A DNA stretch of 64,000 nt, from contig WTPW01000159.1 in NCBI GenBank assembly GCA_009809945.1, positions 84,118-148,117 of the forward strand. The letters are read 5' to 3'. Below, one piece after another: positions 34,601-45,635 of this stretch. Made by a program: the position numbers and the translations under genes. How positions within the stretch are numbered: the first letter of the stretch is position 1; each line of letters starts with the position of its first letter. Source of the stretch: Gigaspora margarita. Taxonomy: Eukaryota > Glomeromycota > Glomeromycetes > Diversisporales > Gigasporaceae. Under the pieces are notes generated by a model that saw only the letters and a program-made list of their open reading frames with translations, was not told the origin of the DNA and made no database searches.

Positions 34601-37600
34601 AGATGTGTTTAGGGTGAAGCTTTTAGCTAATGTATTAGCGGCAAGACAAACTACCACTCTTCTTAAGTGATCGAATAGGTGTAACAACCTTGAGAAGTTA
34701 ATTGAACTAAGAATTACCCAAGGAGCATTAGATGCAGAGTTAACCCAGGATCCTCATGCAGTTGATTTCAAGCCCACTAGACTCAAAATAAGGAAGAACA
34801 ATATAATCTGTAGTACCATCAAGAAATGCAAAATGTATGACATGTATTTTCAAATGCAAGTAAACAAAAAGTTTTGTTCATATGGTACGTTGGCAATTAG
34901 AGATTTATTGGAGAATGGAGATGCCAAACAAGTTCTAAAAGGGCATCAGAAGTTAGAAATATTTTATTTGAACCAGTTGATAACCTATGAAGGAACAATG
35001 CTTATAACATGGCAGCAACTCAAGAGATTGCGAAGAAAGAGTACAAAGGGCCCTAAGGCTAAATAGTTTAGATATATCAAGGATAAAGTGATGTATGAGC
35101 TATCATCCAGGAGGTTAAAGAATATTTTCTTGACGAAAAGGCTGAATAACATGGCTTTAACGACAAAATTAAAGTCTTTAAGAAGCGATGGAAGATTCAA
35201 AGACTGGATTATTTACAAGAAGGAAAATTACTCAGACGAGGAACTTCTTATAGGTCAAGTTAGTAAGATAATGAAAACAAGGCTCGTAGTAAACCACTAG
35301 TTAGTAGAGGATAACTGTAGCAAGGGGTCTTTACTCAGAAGATGTTCAGATTGCCAACTATCACTCAAGGGAGAAGATAAGGAAAATGGATGTATTATAA
35401 AAGTTAACAACAAAGAGATTTTAGGAAGATTAGAAGGGGTAGTAAGAAGGGATCAAAAATGGTTAATAGAGATACCGATAGTTTTACAAAAGAGATCTAT
35501 TTCACAAATAGCAAGTACAGAAAGCTGTATTGCAGAGTCGATTTTTATAGAACCCATTGAGATAGTATTAATTAGAAATTTAGAATTAGGTAGCTTTTTA
35601 GAAAAAATGTTAATAGATTTAGTAAGAGTTAATTTGCAGAAGGAGGGTTTTTGTTTTGTTTTTTATACGGACGGTTCATGGTATCAGGAGATCAAAGCAG
35701 GAAAGGACAAGATGGGAGCAGCTTGGGTACAATTTGAGGAGGACGAGAATTGTGCAGTAGCAACAGGCAATGTCAGGGTAGAGTACTGGCCATCGTTAAC
35801 TAGACCTGAGTTAGTTGCAATTTTAGATGCACTTTTAACAACAAAATCAAAGTCTAGGGTAATTATCAAAACAGATAGTGAAGCAGCGATAAACTCAATT
35901 AATAGAGCACTATTAAATAGAAGTTTTAAAAACATTTTGAAAGCCAAAAATAGAGCAATTCTGGACAAGATTGTAGAAATAATAGATAGTAAGGATCTTG
36001 TTATTAGTATGTGTAAAGTCAAGGCTCATGCAGGGGTTAGATAGAATGAGTTTGCTGACCAGTTAGCAAAAGAAGCAACTTTGCTGAACAATTTGTGGCT
36101 TTGGCCAATTAGTAGACAAACACGTTGGAACACATTGCTTACATGGAACCAAATTTAGATAAAAATGCCTCCGAAAAAATTTATTGTAGAGCTTAAGCGT
36201 AAACTCGCGGAAGGAAGCTGGCTCTTATCAAAGAAAAATCCAGGTCATAACTACGAAAACTTGAAAAGTGACTCTTTTGGACTTTCAGTTGGGCAAGTTT
36301 TAAAGAAATAAGTGGTCAGAATTGCACATCAATCAGAAAAAGTACCTCACTTACTACAAGAGTCAAGGGCTTTGCTAACTTATTACTAATACTACAGGAG
36401 TTGCATATTAGAAGACCAGATTTGTACACCTCTCCAAACTGCATACTCTGTAAAAGCAAGGAAAAAGAAAGTATAAATTATTTAATAGAATTCAATTTTT
36501 TTGTAGAAGATTGGAAAGTTGCAATAGATATGGATATAAATGCAGTATGAAAGGGTTTGAAAAAGCCATACAGGGTAGAGCTGTGCCCATATGATCTGAA
36601 AAAACTCAGTTTCAAAGAATTCAAAGAAGAACAGAATCATATGCTACAAGATCTAGTACATGGTTTGGTTGAAAAATCAGTGTTTGATAGAGTGCAGTCT
36701 GAAATTTCTAGTTCAAGGGTGACAGCAAACATTTTTAAGGATTAATCTTTATACTCCAAGAGTGTTTCTATTAGTATATATGGAAAAGAAGATATGAGCT
36801 AGTTGCCAAATAGGAAAAGGTGCAGGGAATAAGTAGATCACGCAAGCGTAAGGGGGCTTCCAGAAATTACATAATATTTTTGTTACTAATAAATTTCAAA
36901 ATTTTACCCCACCCACCCACACCTGATACTCTATTAGCCAATCAAATTTTATATTTTTTAAAATTTATTCATAAGTTCAATTTATGAAATTGATAATAAC
37001 TATTGCTCTACTGGACCAATTTAGATGATTTAACTACCAAAATGTTCGTCTCACTGAGACGATTCTAACAAGCCCAGAATCGTTAAAATCTAATCACAGG
37101 GTCCCAAGATCTTTCAACTTTTGTGTAATATTAATAGTGATTTTTTAGAATTACAAGTAAATGTCTTTAATATTGAATAACTTTTGATCCACTGGCCCGT
37201 TTTGGATGATNNAACTACCAAAATGTTCGTCTCAGTGAGACGATTCTAACAAGCCCAAAATCGCTAAATTCTAATTACAGGATTCCAAGATCGATAAAGA
37301 TTTATTAGTTGTTTAACAATACAAATCTTTAACGATATTGGAATCCTGTGATCAGAATTTAGCGATTTTGGGCTTGTTAGAATCGTCTCATTGAGACGAA
37401 CGTTTTGGTAGTTAAATCATCCAAAACGGTCCCGTGGATCAAAAGTTATTCAATATTAAATATATTTACTTAATGATTCTAAAAACTCACTATTAAAATT
37501 ACACAAAAGTTGAACGATCTTGGGACCCTGTGATTAGATTTTAACGATTTTGGGCTTGTTAGAATCGTATCAGTGAGACAAATATTTTGGTAGTTAATTC

Positions 37601-37949
37601 ATCTATATTGGTCCAGTAGATCAATAGTTATTAATAATTTTATAATTTTATACTTTTGGCCAGAATTATAAAATTTTTACCAGAATTATAATTATAACCT
37701 GATATTTTCGGGACCCCACCACCCACTAAAAACTTATGTAATTTCTGGAAGCCCCCTAAGAGGCCTGATAGAAATGTTGGCCAAGAGAATGGTTTTGAGG
37801 CCACAGGAAGAAGTCTTTTTATGCTCAACTTGGGTCATAAAAAGCAAGCCTTAGAAGAACAAGTGAAAGCAGTTAAGGAGCTCACACGTGAAGCAGTTTT
37901 TTCGCAAATTTCAAGTTCGGTACCACCAACATGGTGGACTAAATATTAA
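31624..37949 (+). pseudogene. LINE-2 ORF2: endonuclease, RT, RNase H, Cys-rich tail
   Basis: Endonuclease motifs are HNINGL, IAETNL, SGVGILVDKD, AYIPPN, then MGDFNH only after a frameshift (near 32185) and WIDQIW. RT gives KWKVAQIYTIPKGEDW, QNMKKAFDSVSLEMLN (motif A), GIDQDEVISPLIWRIFYDP (motif B) and AYADNTT (motif C, second Asp changed to Asn, then a stop). RNase H (35640-36080) has FYTDGSW, MGAAWVQ, RPELVAILDALL, IIKTDSEAAI and NEFADQLAKEA, so its active-site residues look complete. A CILCKSKEKESINYL Cys motif follows (36440). The C-terminus runs across the Harbinger-type MITE into QALEEQVKAVKELTREAV and WWTKY, stop at 37947. At least eight stops or shifts. Confidence 0.8.
36852..37756. 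mobile_element. PIF/Harbinger-like foldback MITE
   Basis: Ends GGGGGCTTCCAGAAATTACA and its complement, flanked by TAA/TAA, the TWA target of PIF/Harbinger elements. Inserted in the C-terminal codons of LINE-2 ORF2, whose frame continues when the MITE and one TAA are set aside. The interior is four GTCTCAYTGAGAC modules in mirror order around an axis near 37300. Two ambiguous bases. Non-coding. Confidence 0.82.
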
Positions 37950-39600
37950 AATATATTCATTAAAATCAACAAGGCATCACCAAAATTTGCACGAGGATTA
38001 CTATCGATTATTATCGGTTATTGGATAGTAATCGATTTAAATCCCCCATGACGATGACTATTGATTAAGATAATAATCAGTAATAATCGATAGATATCAG
38101 ATTTAAAAAATCACAATTAGTATTGTTTAATAACGAATATCGTTTAATAATGAATAATGATTCTAATTAATTTTTTCTAATTGTACCAATATCAATACTA
38201 TTATACTCTATACTTATTACTCATATTTAGTAAATTGATATTAATATCAAATATTACTTTTTATAATGCAGACAAATGCAATTTAAATTTTATTAATTAA
38301 AAAGAAATACATATCGCTAAGTTATATACAACGAATATGACTAATTAAAACTAAACTAATCAGCATAATTATCAACCCCAAACAAATCATCCATTTCTTC
38401 CTGTGAAAAACACTGAGAAGATGTCCTAGATACCCTGGATTCCCTAGGTTCTGATTCTGGAGTATTTTGCCATGAATCAGAGGGGTGCTGAACCTCTGAT
38501 TCATTGTTCATAATCATTGATTCATTGTTCATAATCATTTCAGATGAATTATACGACGGACCACCGTTATTAAAATCGTTCTATATTTATTAAAATGTTA
38601 GTTTGTTTAAAATATTGTACAATAAAAGAAATAAAGAAAATGGCAAATATATACAAGATACTTCTCTATATGAAGTTTCATATTTTTCTCGTCACATGTA
38701 ATACTCTTGGATTTTGGATTTAAGAATATGTCGCATACCGCTAGTGCAAAAGCGCAGTGTTCGCTTGTTAGGGTGGGAACTGTAACTTCCGAAAATGCAG
38801 CCCTTGCTATCGCAGAGATCCAAAACACATTTTCACTGTTTTTTCAAACAAAACGATGACAATCAGATATTTTTGGATTTTCTTTCCATTTTACAATTAC
38901 GGGGGCCTTGGCGCTGCTTTTCAAGGAGGGCAACTATTCTGAGCCAAAAACTTTACACATTGCCAACCTAACGCTCTGCAATGCTGCACCTCGATAATTC
39001 TTCATTTTTGCAAGAAGCTATTATCACAAATTTATTAAGATAAATTATTAAAATAGCAATTAATAATATCATAATGAAAAGATACAAATATTAATTGTTA
39101 TCATTAGTGATCAATAAAATAACAATATTAAAAAAAAATATATCATCAATTAATGACGTACCGTACTACACCATTTACCATGAAAACAGTTTGTATACTG
39201 GTTTGAACTCATACTACACATAAAGTCAGGAAGTTTTTCCTCGAGGTAATTCTTCAGCGCCTCCTTCAGGACACTCTGGTTTGGGTAAACATGGTTCGGA
39301 AATAACTGCTTTATAACGCCATTATATATCCCCTTTAAAATAAAAAAAACAAATATTTACAACGAATATATTCGATATAAAAAAATATATATTTAGAAAG
39401 AAATTCACTTACATCCATCACTTGGGGGGAGAGTTCAGTCTCTTGCTCCTCTCGCTTTCTCTTTGGTTCGGTTTTTATTTCTTTAACATCTTCAGTGAGC
39501 TGTTTGAATAATAAGTACAGTTGCTGATTTTGGGTGTAAAGCCTTCCAAACTCTTGGTGGTAGCGGTGGTGGTGACAGTCTTGTTTTTTTTTTTTTTTTT

Positions 39601-39790
39601 NNNNNNNNNNNNNNNNNNNNNNNNNNNNNNNNNNNNNNNNNNNNNNNNNNNNNNNNNNNNNNNNNNNNNNNNNNNNNNNNNNNNNNNNNNNNNNNNNNNN
39701 NNNNNNNNNNNNNNNNNNNNNNNNNNNNNNNNNNNNNNNNNNNNNNNNNNNNNNNNNNNNNNNNNNNNNNNNNNNNNNNNNNNNNNNNNN
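39601..39790. other. Assembly gap of 190 N
   Basis: The gap is entered by a run of T and left by a run of A, so the missing piece may be bounded by inverted homopolymers. It falls in a likely intron of the CACTA2 accessory gene. True length unknown. Confidence 0.98.
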
Positions 39791-40229
39791 AAAAAAAAAA
39801 AAAAAGGTTTCCATTCGAAGAACAACAAAAACAAAAAAAAGGCTTATATATCATACCATCATGGTTATGTGGTGGATCTTGATTGGTTGATCTTTCACGT
39901 GATCCAACTGGATCAGGTGAGGAACGATTTCCATCATTATCTGGTGATAAATGATGAGACTGACGAGAAGGTGGGAGTGAAGATGGGAGTGCTTGACGAC
40001 GAGAGGGTTGGCGACTTTTTCCTTTTCTACTCATTTTTGAGAAGATATCTTGTATGCTTAAAAGACTTTCTGATGGATCTGATAAATCATAATCATAAGC
40101 GGAATTATATGGTGAATTAGAAACCGATTGAGGACGAAAAGTATGAGGTGTTGTTGAGGGGCATTATTGGGCGTTTGTTGAGGATAAGCAGAATAATATG
40201 GTGTATTAGATGGTTGAAAATGAAAAGTA

Positions 40230-40680
40230 TAGGGGTTTGTTGAGGATTATAGTCATCATAAGGAACCGATTGAAAACAAACATTTTAAGATAGTTGTGGT
40301 TGTGGTTGTTTAGAGTCGGTATTATATGATTGAAAACGAAAAGTATGGGGGGTTTGTTGAGGATTATAGTCATCATAAGGAACCAATTGAGAACAAACAT
40401 TTTGAGATGGTTGTGGTTGTGGTTGTGGTTGTTTAGGGTTAGTATTATATGGTTGAAAACGAAAAGTATGGGGTGTTTGTTGAGGATTATAGTCATCATA
40501 AGGAACCGATTGAGAACAAGATGGTTGTGGTTGTGGTTGTTTAGGATCGGTATTATATGATTGAAAATGAAAAGTATGAGGTGTTTGTTGAGGATTATAG
40601 TCATTATAAGGAACCGAATGAGAACGAACATTTTGAGATGGTTGTTTATGGTCATATGGTATATATGAAACCGATCGAGC
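40230..40680. repeat. Coding minisatellite, about 109-124 bp unit
   Basis: Four units, each carrying GTTTGTTGAGGATTATAGTC and a GGTTGTGGTTGTGGTTGT tract of varying length, encode the Pro/Gln repeat of the accessory protein on the minus strand. Length changes come mainly from the GGTTGT tract. Confidence 0.8.
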
Positions 40681-41114
40681 ATGAACAGTTCGAGGTTTAT
40701 GTGGTGTATTAGGAGTAGTAGAAGGTGAGTTTTTTGTGTTTTCCATTTTTCCAAAATTACAAAAAAGAAATTTCAATTACCTTCAAACGCTAGAAATCTA
40801 TTGTATTTATATAATTGTAAGGCTTTCGTAAGCAGGGGAAAAAAAAATTAAAACGTAATGATGAAATACGTACCGAAAGAAAACGTAACAAAAAAAAAAA
40901 TTTGAAAGATACTTATCTTATTTGTAAGCAGGAAAAAAAGTTAATTTGAAAGATACTTATCTCATTGTAAGCAGGGAAAAAAATAAAAAAATATAACTAA
41001 TGATGAAAAATGTGCTGATTGAAAAAAAATTTGAATGATGAAAACGCTTTTGATTATTATACAATATTCTGAGATTTATCACGTGGCTGAGTTTTTTGTA
41101 TATTGCTGAATGAG

Positions 41115-41245
41115 AAAACCCGAGTGATATTGGGCTTTCAATTATATTTCGTAACGGAATAATCGATTTAATTTATTAGATAATAAATTGAATCGATTAT
41201 GTCTGTTACAAAAGATAATTGAAAGCCCGATACCGCTCGGGTTTT
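41115..41245. repeat. 131-bp palindrome
   Basis: Arms of about 65 bp, starting AAAACCCGAGTGATATTGGG and ending in the near complement CCCGATACCGCTCGGGTTTT, pair with six or so mismatches and almost no loop. The inner part holds ATCGATTNAATTTATTA, linking it to the subterminal ATCGAT repeats. Confidence 0.8.
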
Positions 41246-41250
41246 TCTTT

Positions 41251-41412
41251 GGCGCACATGTTAGGTCACGCATTAATATGATGCTAGTTGTTTACTCAAA
41301 TATGAAATTGGTTTGAAAAATAAAGTTTCTTTGGCGCACATGTTAGGTCACGCATTAATATGACGCTAGTTGTTTACTAGCGTATAAAATTGTTTTGAAA
41401 ATAAAGTTAAAT
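41251..41412. repeat. 82-bp tandem duplication
   Basis: GGCGCACATGTTAGGTCACG and the following ATTAATATGAYGCTAGTTGT occur at 41251 and 41333 with about 95% identity by eye, upstream of the CACTA2 transposase. A duplicated promoter element is possible. Confidence 0.8.
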
Positions 41413-42822
41413 TGATTTAAATCGATATACATTGATATAAATTGATACAAACAGATACAAAGCAAATTTTCTGAATATTATCCTTTAGACATTCTTATGG
41501 ACTTTCTTGATAATTGATAATCGCTTTAATTCAATATTCTTTTTTTTTTCTTTTTATCATTTGTCATTCACTCTTCTCTTTTAAATCCGAGGAACAGAAT
41601 CCAGTCTATGTTCCAATGTCCTAGCACCTTTTATTTTCTCATTTTATCTCTTTCTCCTTCGTTTGATTTCGCTTAATATCGCTTAATATCGCTTATTTTT
41701 GGTTTCATCTTTCATCTTTCGATCTCTCTATCCTATTATTCATTTTATTCACTCAATTCGCTTTTATTTCTTTTTCTATTCTCTTATTTGCTTTTTTCTT
41801 TATTTTCTTACATTTATTTCGCTTTCTTTTGCTTTCGTATTTTCGTTCTCTTTCATTTTTTCATCTTTTAACCGTTCTTATTCGCTTTTCCTCTCTTTCT
41901 CTTATTTGCTTTCTTTTTCCTATTTCTTCTATTTTCTTTCGCTTCTTTACTTTCCTTCTCTTCATTTTTCTCTCTTTTTCTGTTTCTATATTTTTTTTCA
42001 AAATGCATTGGCAATGTCCTTATTGTCCTCGTGATTTTTCAAAATCTAGTTCATTATCTCGACACATTTCTCAAAGTCATCCTATATTAATGAAAAGGCA
42101 AGTCAAACTGATCCTGACGAGCAAATAAATGATGCTAGTATTTATAATCTTCCAGATTATAGTTCTAGTTATGATTCTTATACAGATGAATCTTCTATAA
42201 TATATAGGGTAAATAGTAATAATTTGTTAATAAAGTTTTAAAATGATAATTAACGATTATACTTAAATAAGGACGAAGTTATATCAGATTCTGAGTTTTC
42301 TGAGCTAGATTCTTCTATGCAAACAGAAAATAACTATGATGTAAATTCTATGACATATAAAGTTAGTTGCATTATAAATGCTATTATAAGTTATTAAACG
42401 TTATATAATAATTGTATATTAGAATGAAGACGTATCAGTATCACCTTATTCCGATATGGAAACAGAGCATCTTTCAGCAGATTCTGAGTCTTCTTTTATT
42501 CCTATCGAAATTGATCCAGAAGACTACAAAGGTGCTTCACCTGATAATGCAATTCATGACCTTCTTTATCCATACGAAGTTTATTGGCCCAATGATGCAT
42601 ATCGTGAATTTATGGAAATTATTAATAAACATCAACTGTCTAATTCGGTTGGTGATGCTTTTATAAAATTTTTCAATAAGCATTCAAATCTGGATGTTTC
42701 GCCTCTCCCTCCAACAACAAAGTTTGGAAAGGAATTTCTGGATAATTCAACAACCCTCACATGACGTTCAAAGAAATTCCTATTATAACGTTTCAAGGTG
42801 TTAATTATACGTTTTACTATCA

Positions 42823-42858
42823 ATCATTAATAAAGACAATAAAGTCTTTATTAATGAT
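42823..42858. repeat. 15-bp-arm hairpin in the transposase frame
   Basis: ATCATTAATAAAGAC and its exact complement flank a 6-nt loop, inside the reading frame around IKTIKSLLMIDS. Confidence 0.7.
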
Positions 42859-44130
42859 CGATAGTATAAATCAGCAATTAGTTCTTAAATTTGAAAATAA
42901 AAGGGAGATAAGAAATAACGTAGAGTGCCGTATCTTTGAAGAGCAATATAATTGCCTCTGGTAGGAACGAAAAGAATCGTCATTACTTCTTGGTCAACGA
43001 TTACTATCGATAATCCTTTATTCTGATGCAATGGCCCTAGACCATATGGGGAAATCTTTCGGACACCCTATATTTTTATCCTTAGGTAACATTAGTGTTT
43101 GGAATCAGTTTTATTTTCATATTATAAAATTGGTTTTAATCAAATAAAATCGGTTTCAAACTCTAGGTAACATTTCCAACTCCTAGCGAAACAAGCCAGA
43201 ATCTAAAGCTTTAATCAGGTACCTACCTATCTTAAAAGCTAAAGATTCCACAACAAAAAATTCTAAAGAATTTCGAAAATTACGAAGAAAAGTCTTTCAT
43301 GAATGCTTAAGGATTTTGCTCAAGCCCATTGCTGATAGTTCAGAGCTTAATTTCATCATTCGTAGTAACTTAATACCATTTGTCCCATGAATTTCAATGT
43401 TATTAGCTGATTTGCTTGAGGCCAGTAAGATGGCTAACGTTTACCAGTCATCTGCATCAAGAAGTCCTTGTTATTCATGTTTAGTATCGAGGGATGACTT
43501 GAATAATATTAACTTGACTAATATATCATCAAGAACACCTAATTATATGAAAAAAGTAATAGTGGACGGTGAAAAACATTATTATTCAATTCATCCTGAA
43601 CCAAACGCATTTTGGGAAATAAGGTATAAATTAAAGTTAATTAGGTTTATTAGCTTAAGTAAACTAATAAATGCATTATTATTATTATTATTATTATTTA
43701 TAAGTAAATGCTTTTTTTTAGCAACTTTAATATATACAAGGCTATCGTCCCTGATCGAATGCATACCTTAGACCTTGGTCTCTTTAAGTATATGCTCGAC
43801 TATACTAAAGAACTTTTAAACGACCAGTGTNNAAGACAAGTNATGCAAATCTTTGAGCANNGATTAANNCTGNTTCCNAGNCATAAGNGNCTCAAAATAT
43901 TGNAAAATATATCNNAAATAACACGCATGACAGCAGATGAATTAAGAAATTTATTGAAAGTAATAATTTTCGCACTTGACAACCTATATAAAGATTATAG
44001 GAAGCCAAGAATTAGTAATGAATGGTTATGCCGCGTACATTACAAATTTCTTCAGATGTACATTGCATCATGAGAAGAATCGTTTACTTACGATTCTTTA
44101 AATCAATTACAGGTATAAAACAAATAAGAT

Positions 44131-44199
44131 TTTTGCTAACAAAATCACCCTTCAGGACTATGTAATTCATAGTTCTGAAGGGTGATTTTGTTAGCAAAA
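44131..44199. repeat. 69-bp near-perfect hairpin in a CACTA2 intron
   Basis: 32-nt arms (TTTTGCTAACAAAATCACCC..., 44131-44162 and 44168-44199) with a single G:U-type mismatch and a 5-nt loop. It lies in the non-coding stretch between transposase exons. Shape resembles a small-RNA precursor or a minimal foldback insertion. Confidence 0.85.
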
Positions 44200-44519
44200 T
44201 TCCCAAATACATAGCTTTTTACAAACGTTCAAATATTAATGATTAATTTACAGGAATTAATTGTGGATTGGGCCCAAGAATTCGTTAAAATATTTTCTAA
44301 ATATTCAAAAAGTGGGCTACAATTGCCAAAGCTTCATTCTTGGTGCTATCACATAGTACCTGCAATTAGAAAATATGGGTCAATAAATAGTATGACCACT
44401 GAAACTTATGAAACACTTCATAAGGACTATGTGAAAATACCTTATCGAATGTCGAACAAGAAAGACTATATATATGAAACAAATATTGAATACAGTATGT
44501 TTTAAATATAGTAAATCAG

Positions 44520-44551
44520 TGTTGGTATTGGACATACGTCCAATACCAACA
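44520..44551. repeat. 14-bp-arm hairpin in a CACTA2 intron
   Basis: TGTTGGTATTGGAC and its exact complement around a 4-nt loop ATAC, just after the exon ending near 44505. Confidence 0.75.
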
Positions 44552-45635
44552 TTGCTTAGTAGATAATCTCTAAGTATCGCTAATAATCGATTATTATTAG
44601 GTTAAACAGAAAAAACTCACTGAAAAAGAAGCCCCTAAAAAATATCGCCGAACGAAAGGGTTTGGAAAACTTCTATGTGCTTTAACGTTAAGGTCAGAAG
44701 AACTGGAAGATTTCCTTCAGAAAAATAGAAATAATTTGGACCCATTACAAGCTGAAGGCTTTCAAAACCTACTAACTGGCCTTGATAATTTTTTCAAGTG
44801 AAATCAACTGTGTCCCTTAACGAAAATAATCAAATAGAAATATTTTCTTCTGTATTTTTAGAAAGTACTGATATAATTTGTGCTATATCAAATTTTCATG
44901 GAAAGCCAATGTTTTCTAACGTTACAGTAAGTGCACCTGATAATCAAGGAAATGAATTAAATTGGTATGGTTTAGTAAGTATTAGTTTCGATTTACACAT
45001 ATTCTAATGCTTTTTAACAATATATAACGATAATAATGGCTATAAGCGACGAAGTTAGGAAATATTCTCTAATTTCATGAGTAATATATACTAATGCATA
45101 TAAAAAATATCATTTATAAGGTTCTGTTGATACTCAAGTTTTACCAAGCAATAGACAAAGATCCGTTAGAACTCACTCTTGTTCGTTGGTATGATGAAGT
45201 TGGTGAATTATGGGGATGTCCTAAATTGAAATTAATTAATCAATACAGTTGTATACCTATAGATAGTATAGATAGAACCGTACATATAGTTGCAAGATTT
45301 GAAAAAACAAATGAATATTTGATGAACAGTTTTATGTTCTAATATTTAACGCGTATATTTATATTTAAAGGTATATCTAATATTTAAAGTGTCCAAATTA
45401 AAGTATAATGCTAATTATCGATTAATAACGTACTGATCGATTAATAGCGATTTTGATTAGTACGATGATAATTGATAATTTGATTTACATCGATTACTTA
45501 CCTATTTTCGTTATTAATCGATTTTTGATATATATCGATTTATAACAAGTTAATCGATGTGTAATGTTTAATTTTAATCGATATAAATCGATTATGCATT
45601 ATAAATCGATATAAATCTACTTAATATATTTCGTG

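Larger units (their letters stand above)
30232..37989 (+). mobile_element. LINE-2, non-LTR retrotransposon (EN-RT-RNase H), degraded
   Basis: ORF1 (about 30232-31546) and ORF2 (31624-37949) lie in the usual LINE order. The element is nearly full length for its type, but about ten or more stops and frameshifts and a 905-bp MITE near the 3' end inactivate it. The 3' end probably lies near 37989, where CACTA2 begins. No clear poly-A tail or target duplication is visible. Confidence 0.78.
38341..40746 (-). pseudogene. CACTA2 accessory gene (divergent, unknown function), broken
   Basis: ATG 40746 (MENTKNSPSTTPNTP) opens a Pro/Gln/Asn-rich exon with four repeats of about 36-41 residues, core SVPYDDYNPQQTPHTFRF. 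A second frame (MSRKGKSRQPSRR, about 40034) is basic and Ser/Pro-rich and reaches a probable intron that contains the assembly gap. After it come CHHHRYHQEFGRLYTQNQQL and KTEPKRKREEQETELSPQ (39420-39570, donor GTAAGT at its end), GIYNGVIKQLFPNHV ... NCFHGKWCST (39160-39330), a further exon with KMKNYRGAALQSVRLAM and ALAVCDIFLNPKS, and a Ser/Glu-rich end (EEMDDLFGVDNYAD, stop near 38358). Frameshifts and stops separate the frames. No family recognised. Position suggests a partner of the transposase. Confidence 0.55.
40755..42001. promoter_or_regulatory. Divergent intergenic region of CACTA2
   Basis: 1.25 kb between the two gene starts. It holds a 131-bp palindrome (41115-41245), an 82-bp tandem duplication (41251-41412) and a long T/C-rich tract (41540-42000) leading into the transposase ATG. 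Likely contains both promoters. No TATA box stands out. Confidence 0.5.
42002..45342 (+). pseudogene. CACTA2 transposase (Plavaka-like), broken
   Basis: ATG 42002 starts a C2H2-type finger (MHWQCPYCPRDFSKSSSLSRH). After a frameshift an acidic region follows with two clean GT-AG introns (42209-42271 and 42362-42422). Then come YPYEVYWPNDAYREFMEII and LPPTTKFGKEFLDNS, the catalytic-region phrase YSDAMALDHMGKSFGHPIFL SLGNI, a Cys pair (SPCYSCLVSRDD), DRMHTLDLGLFKYMLDYT, LPKLHSWCYHIVPAIRKYGS and the C-terminal LTLVRWYDEVGELWGCPKL ... TVHIVARFEKTNEYLM. This order is that of Plavaka/CACTA transposases, which cut and paste at the terminal repeats. Several stops, frameshifts and a cluster of ambiguous bases (43831-43920). 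Inactive. Confidence 0.82.
37990..45635 (+). mobile_element. CACTA/Plavaka-like transposon, CACTA2
   Basis: Contains a Plavaka-type transposase (plus) and a divergent accessory gene (minus), the mirror of the CACTA1 layout. Proposed ends CACGAGGAT and ...ATATTTCGTG form a short inverted repeat with TTG/ATG flanks (2 of 3 match). Both subterminal regions are crowded with ATCGATTA/ATCGATATAAATCGAT phrases (37998-38110 and 45415-45620). The ends are less certain than those of CACTA1. It directly abuts the LINE-2 3' end. Confidence 0.6.

Noticed and set aside
41699-42034. Phe/Ser-rich 111-codon frame
   Set aside because: Read from a T/C-rich tract upstream of the CACTA2 transposase. It has membrane-like composition by base bias only.
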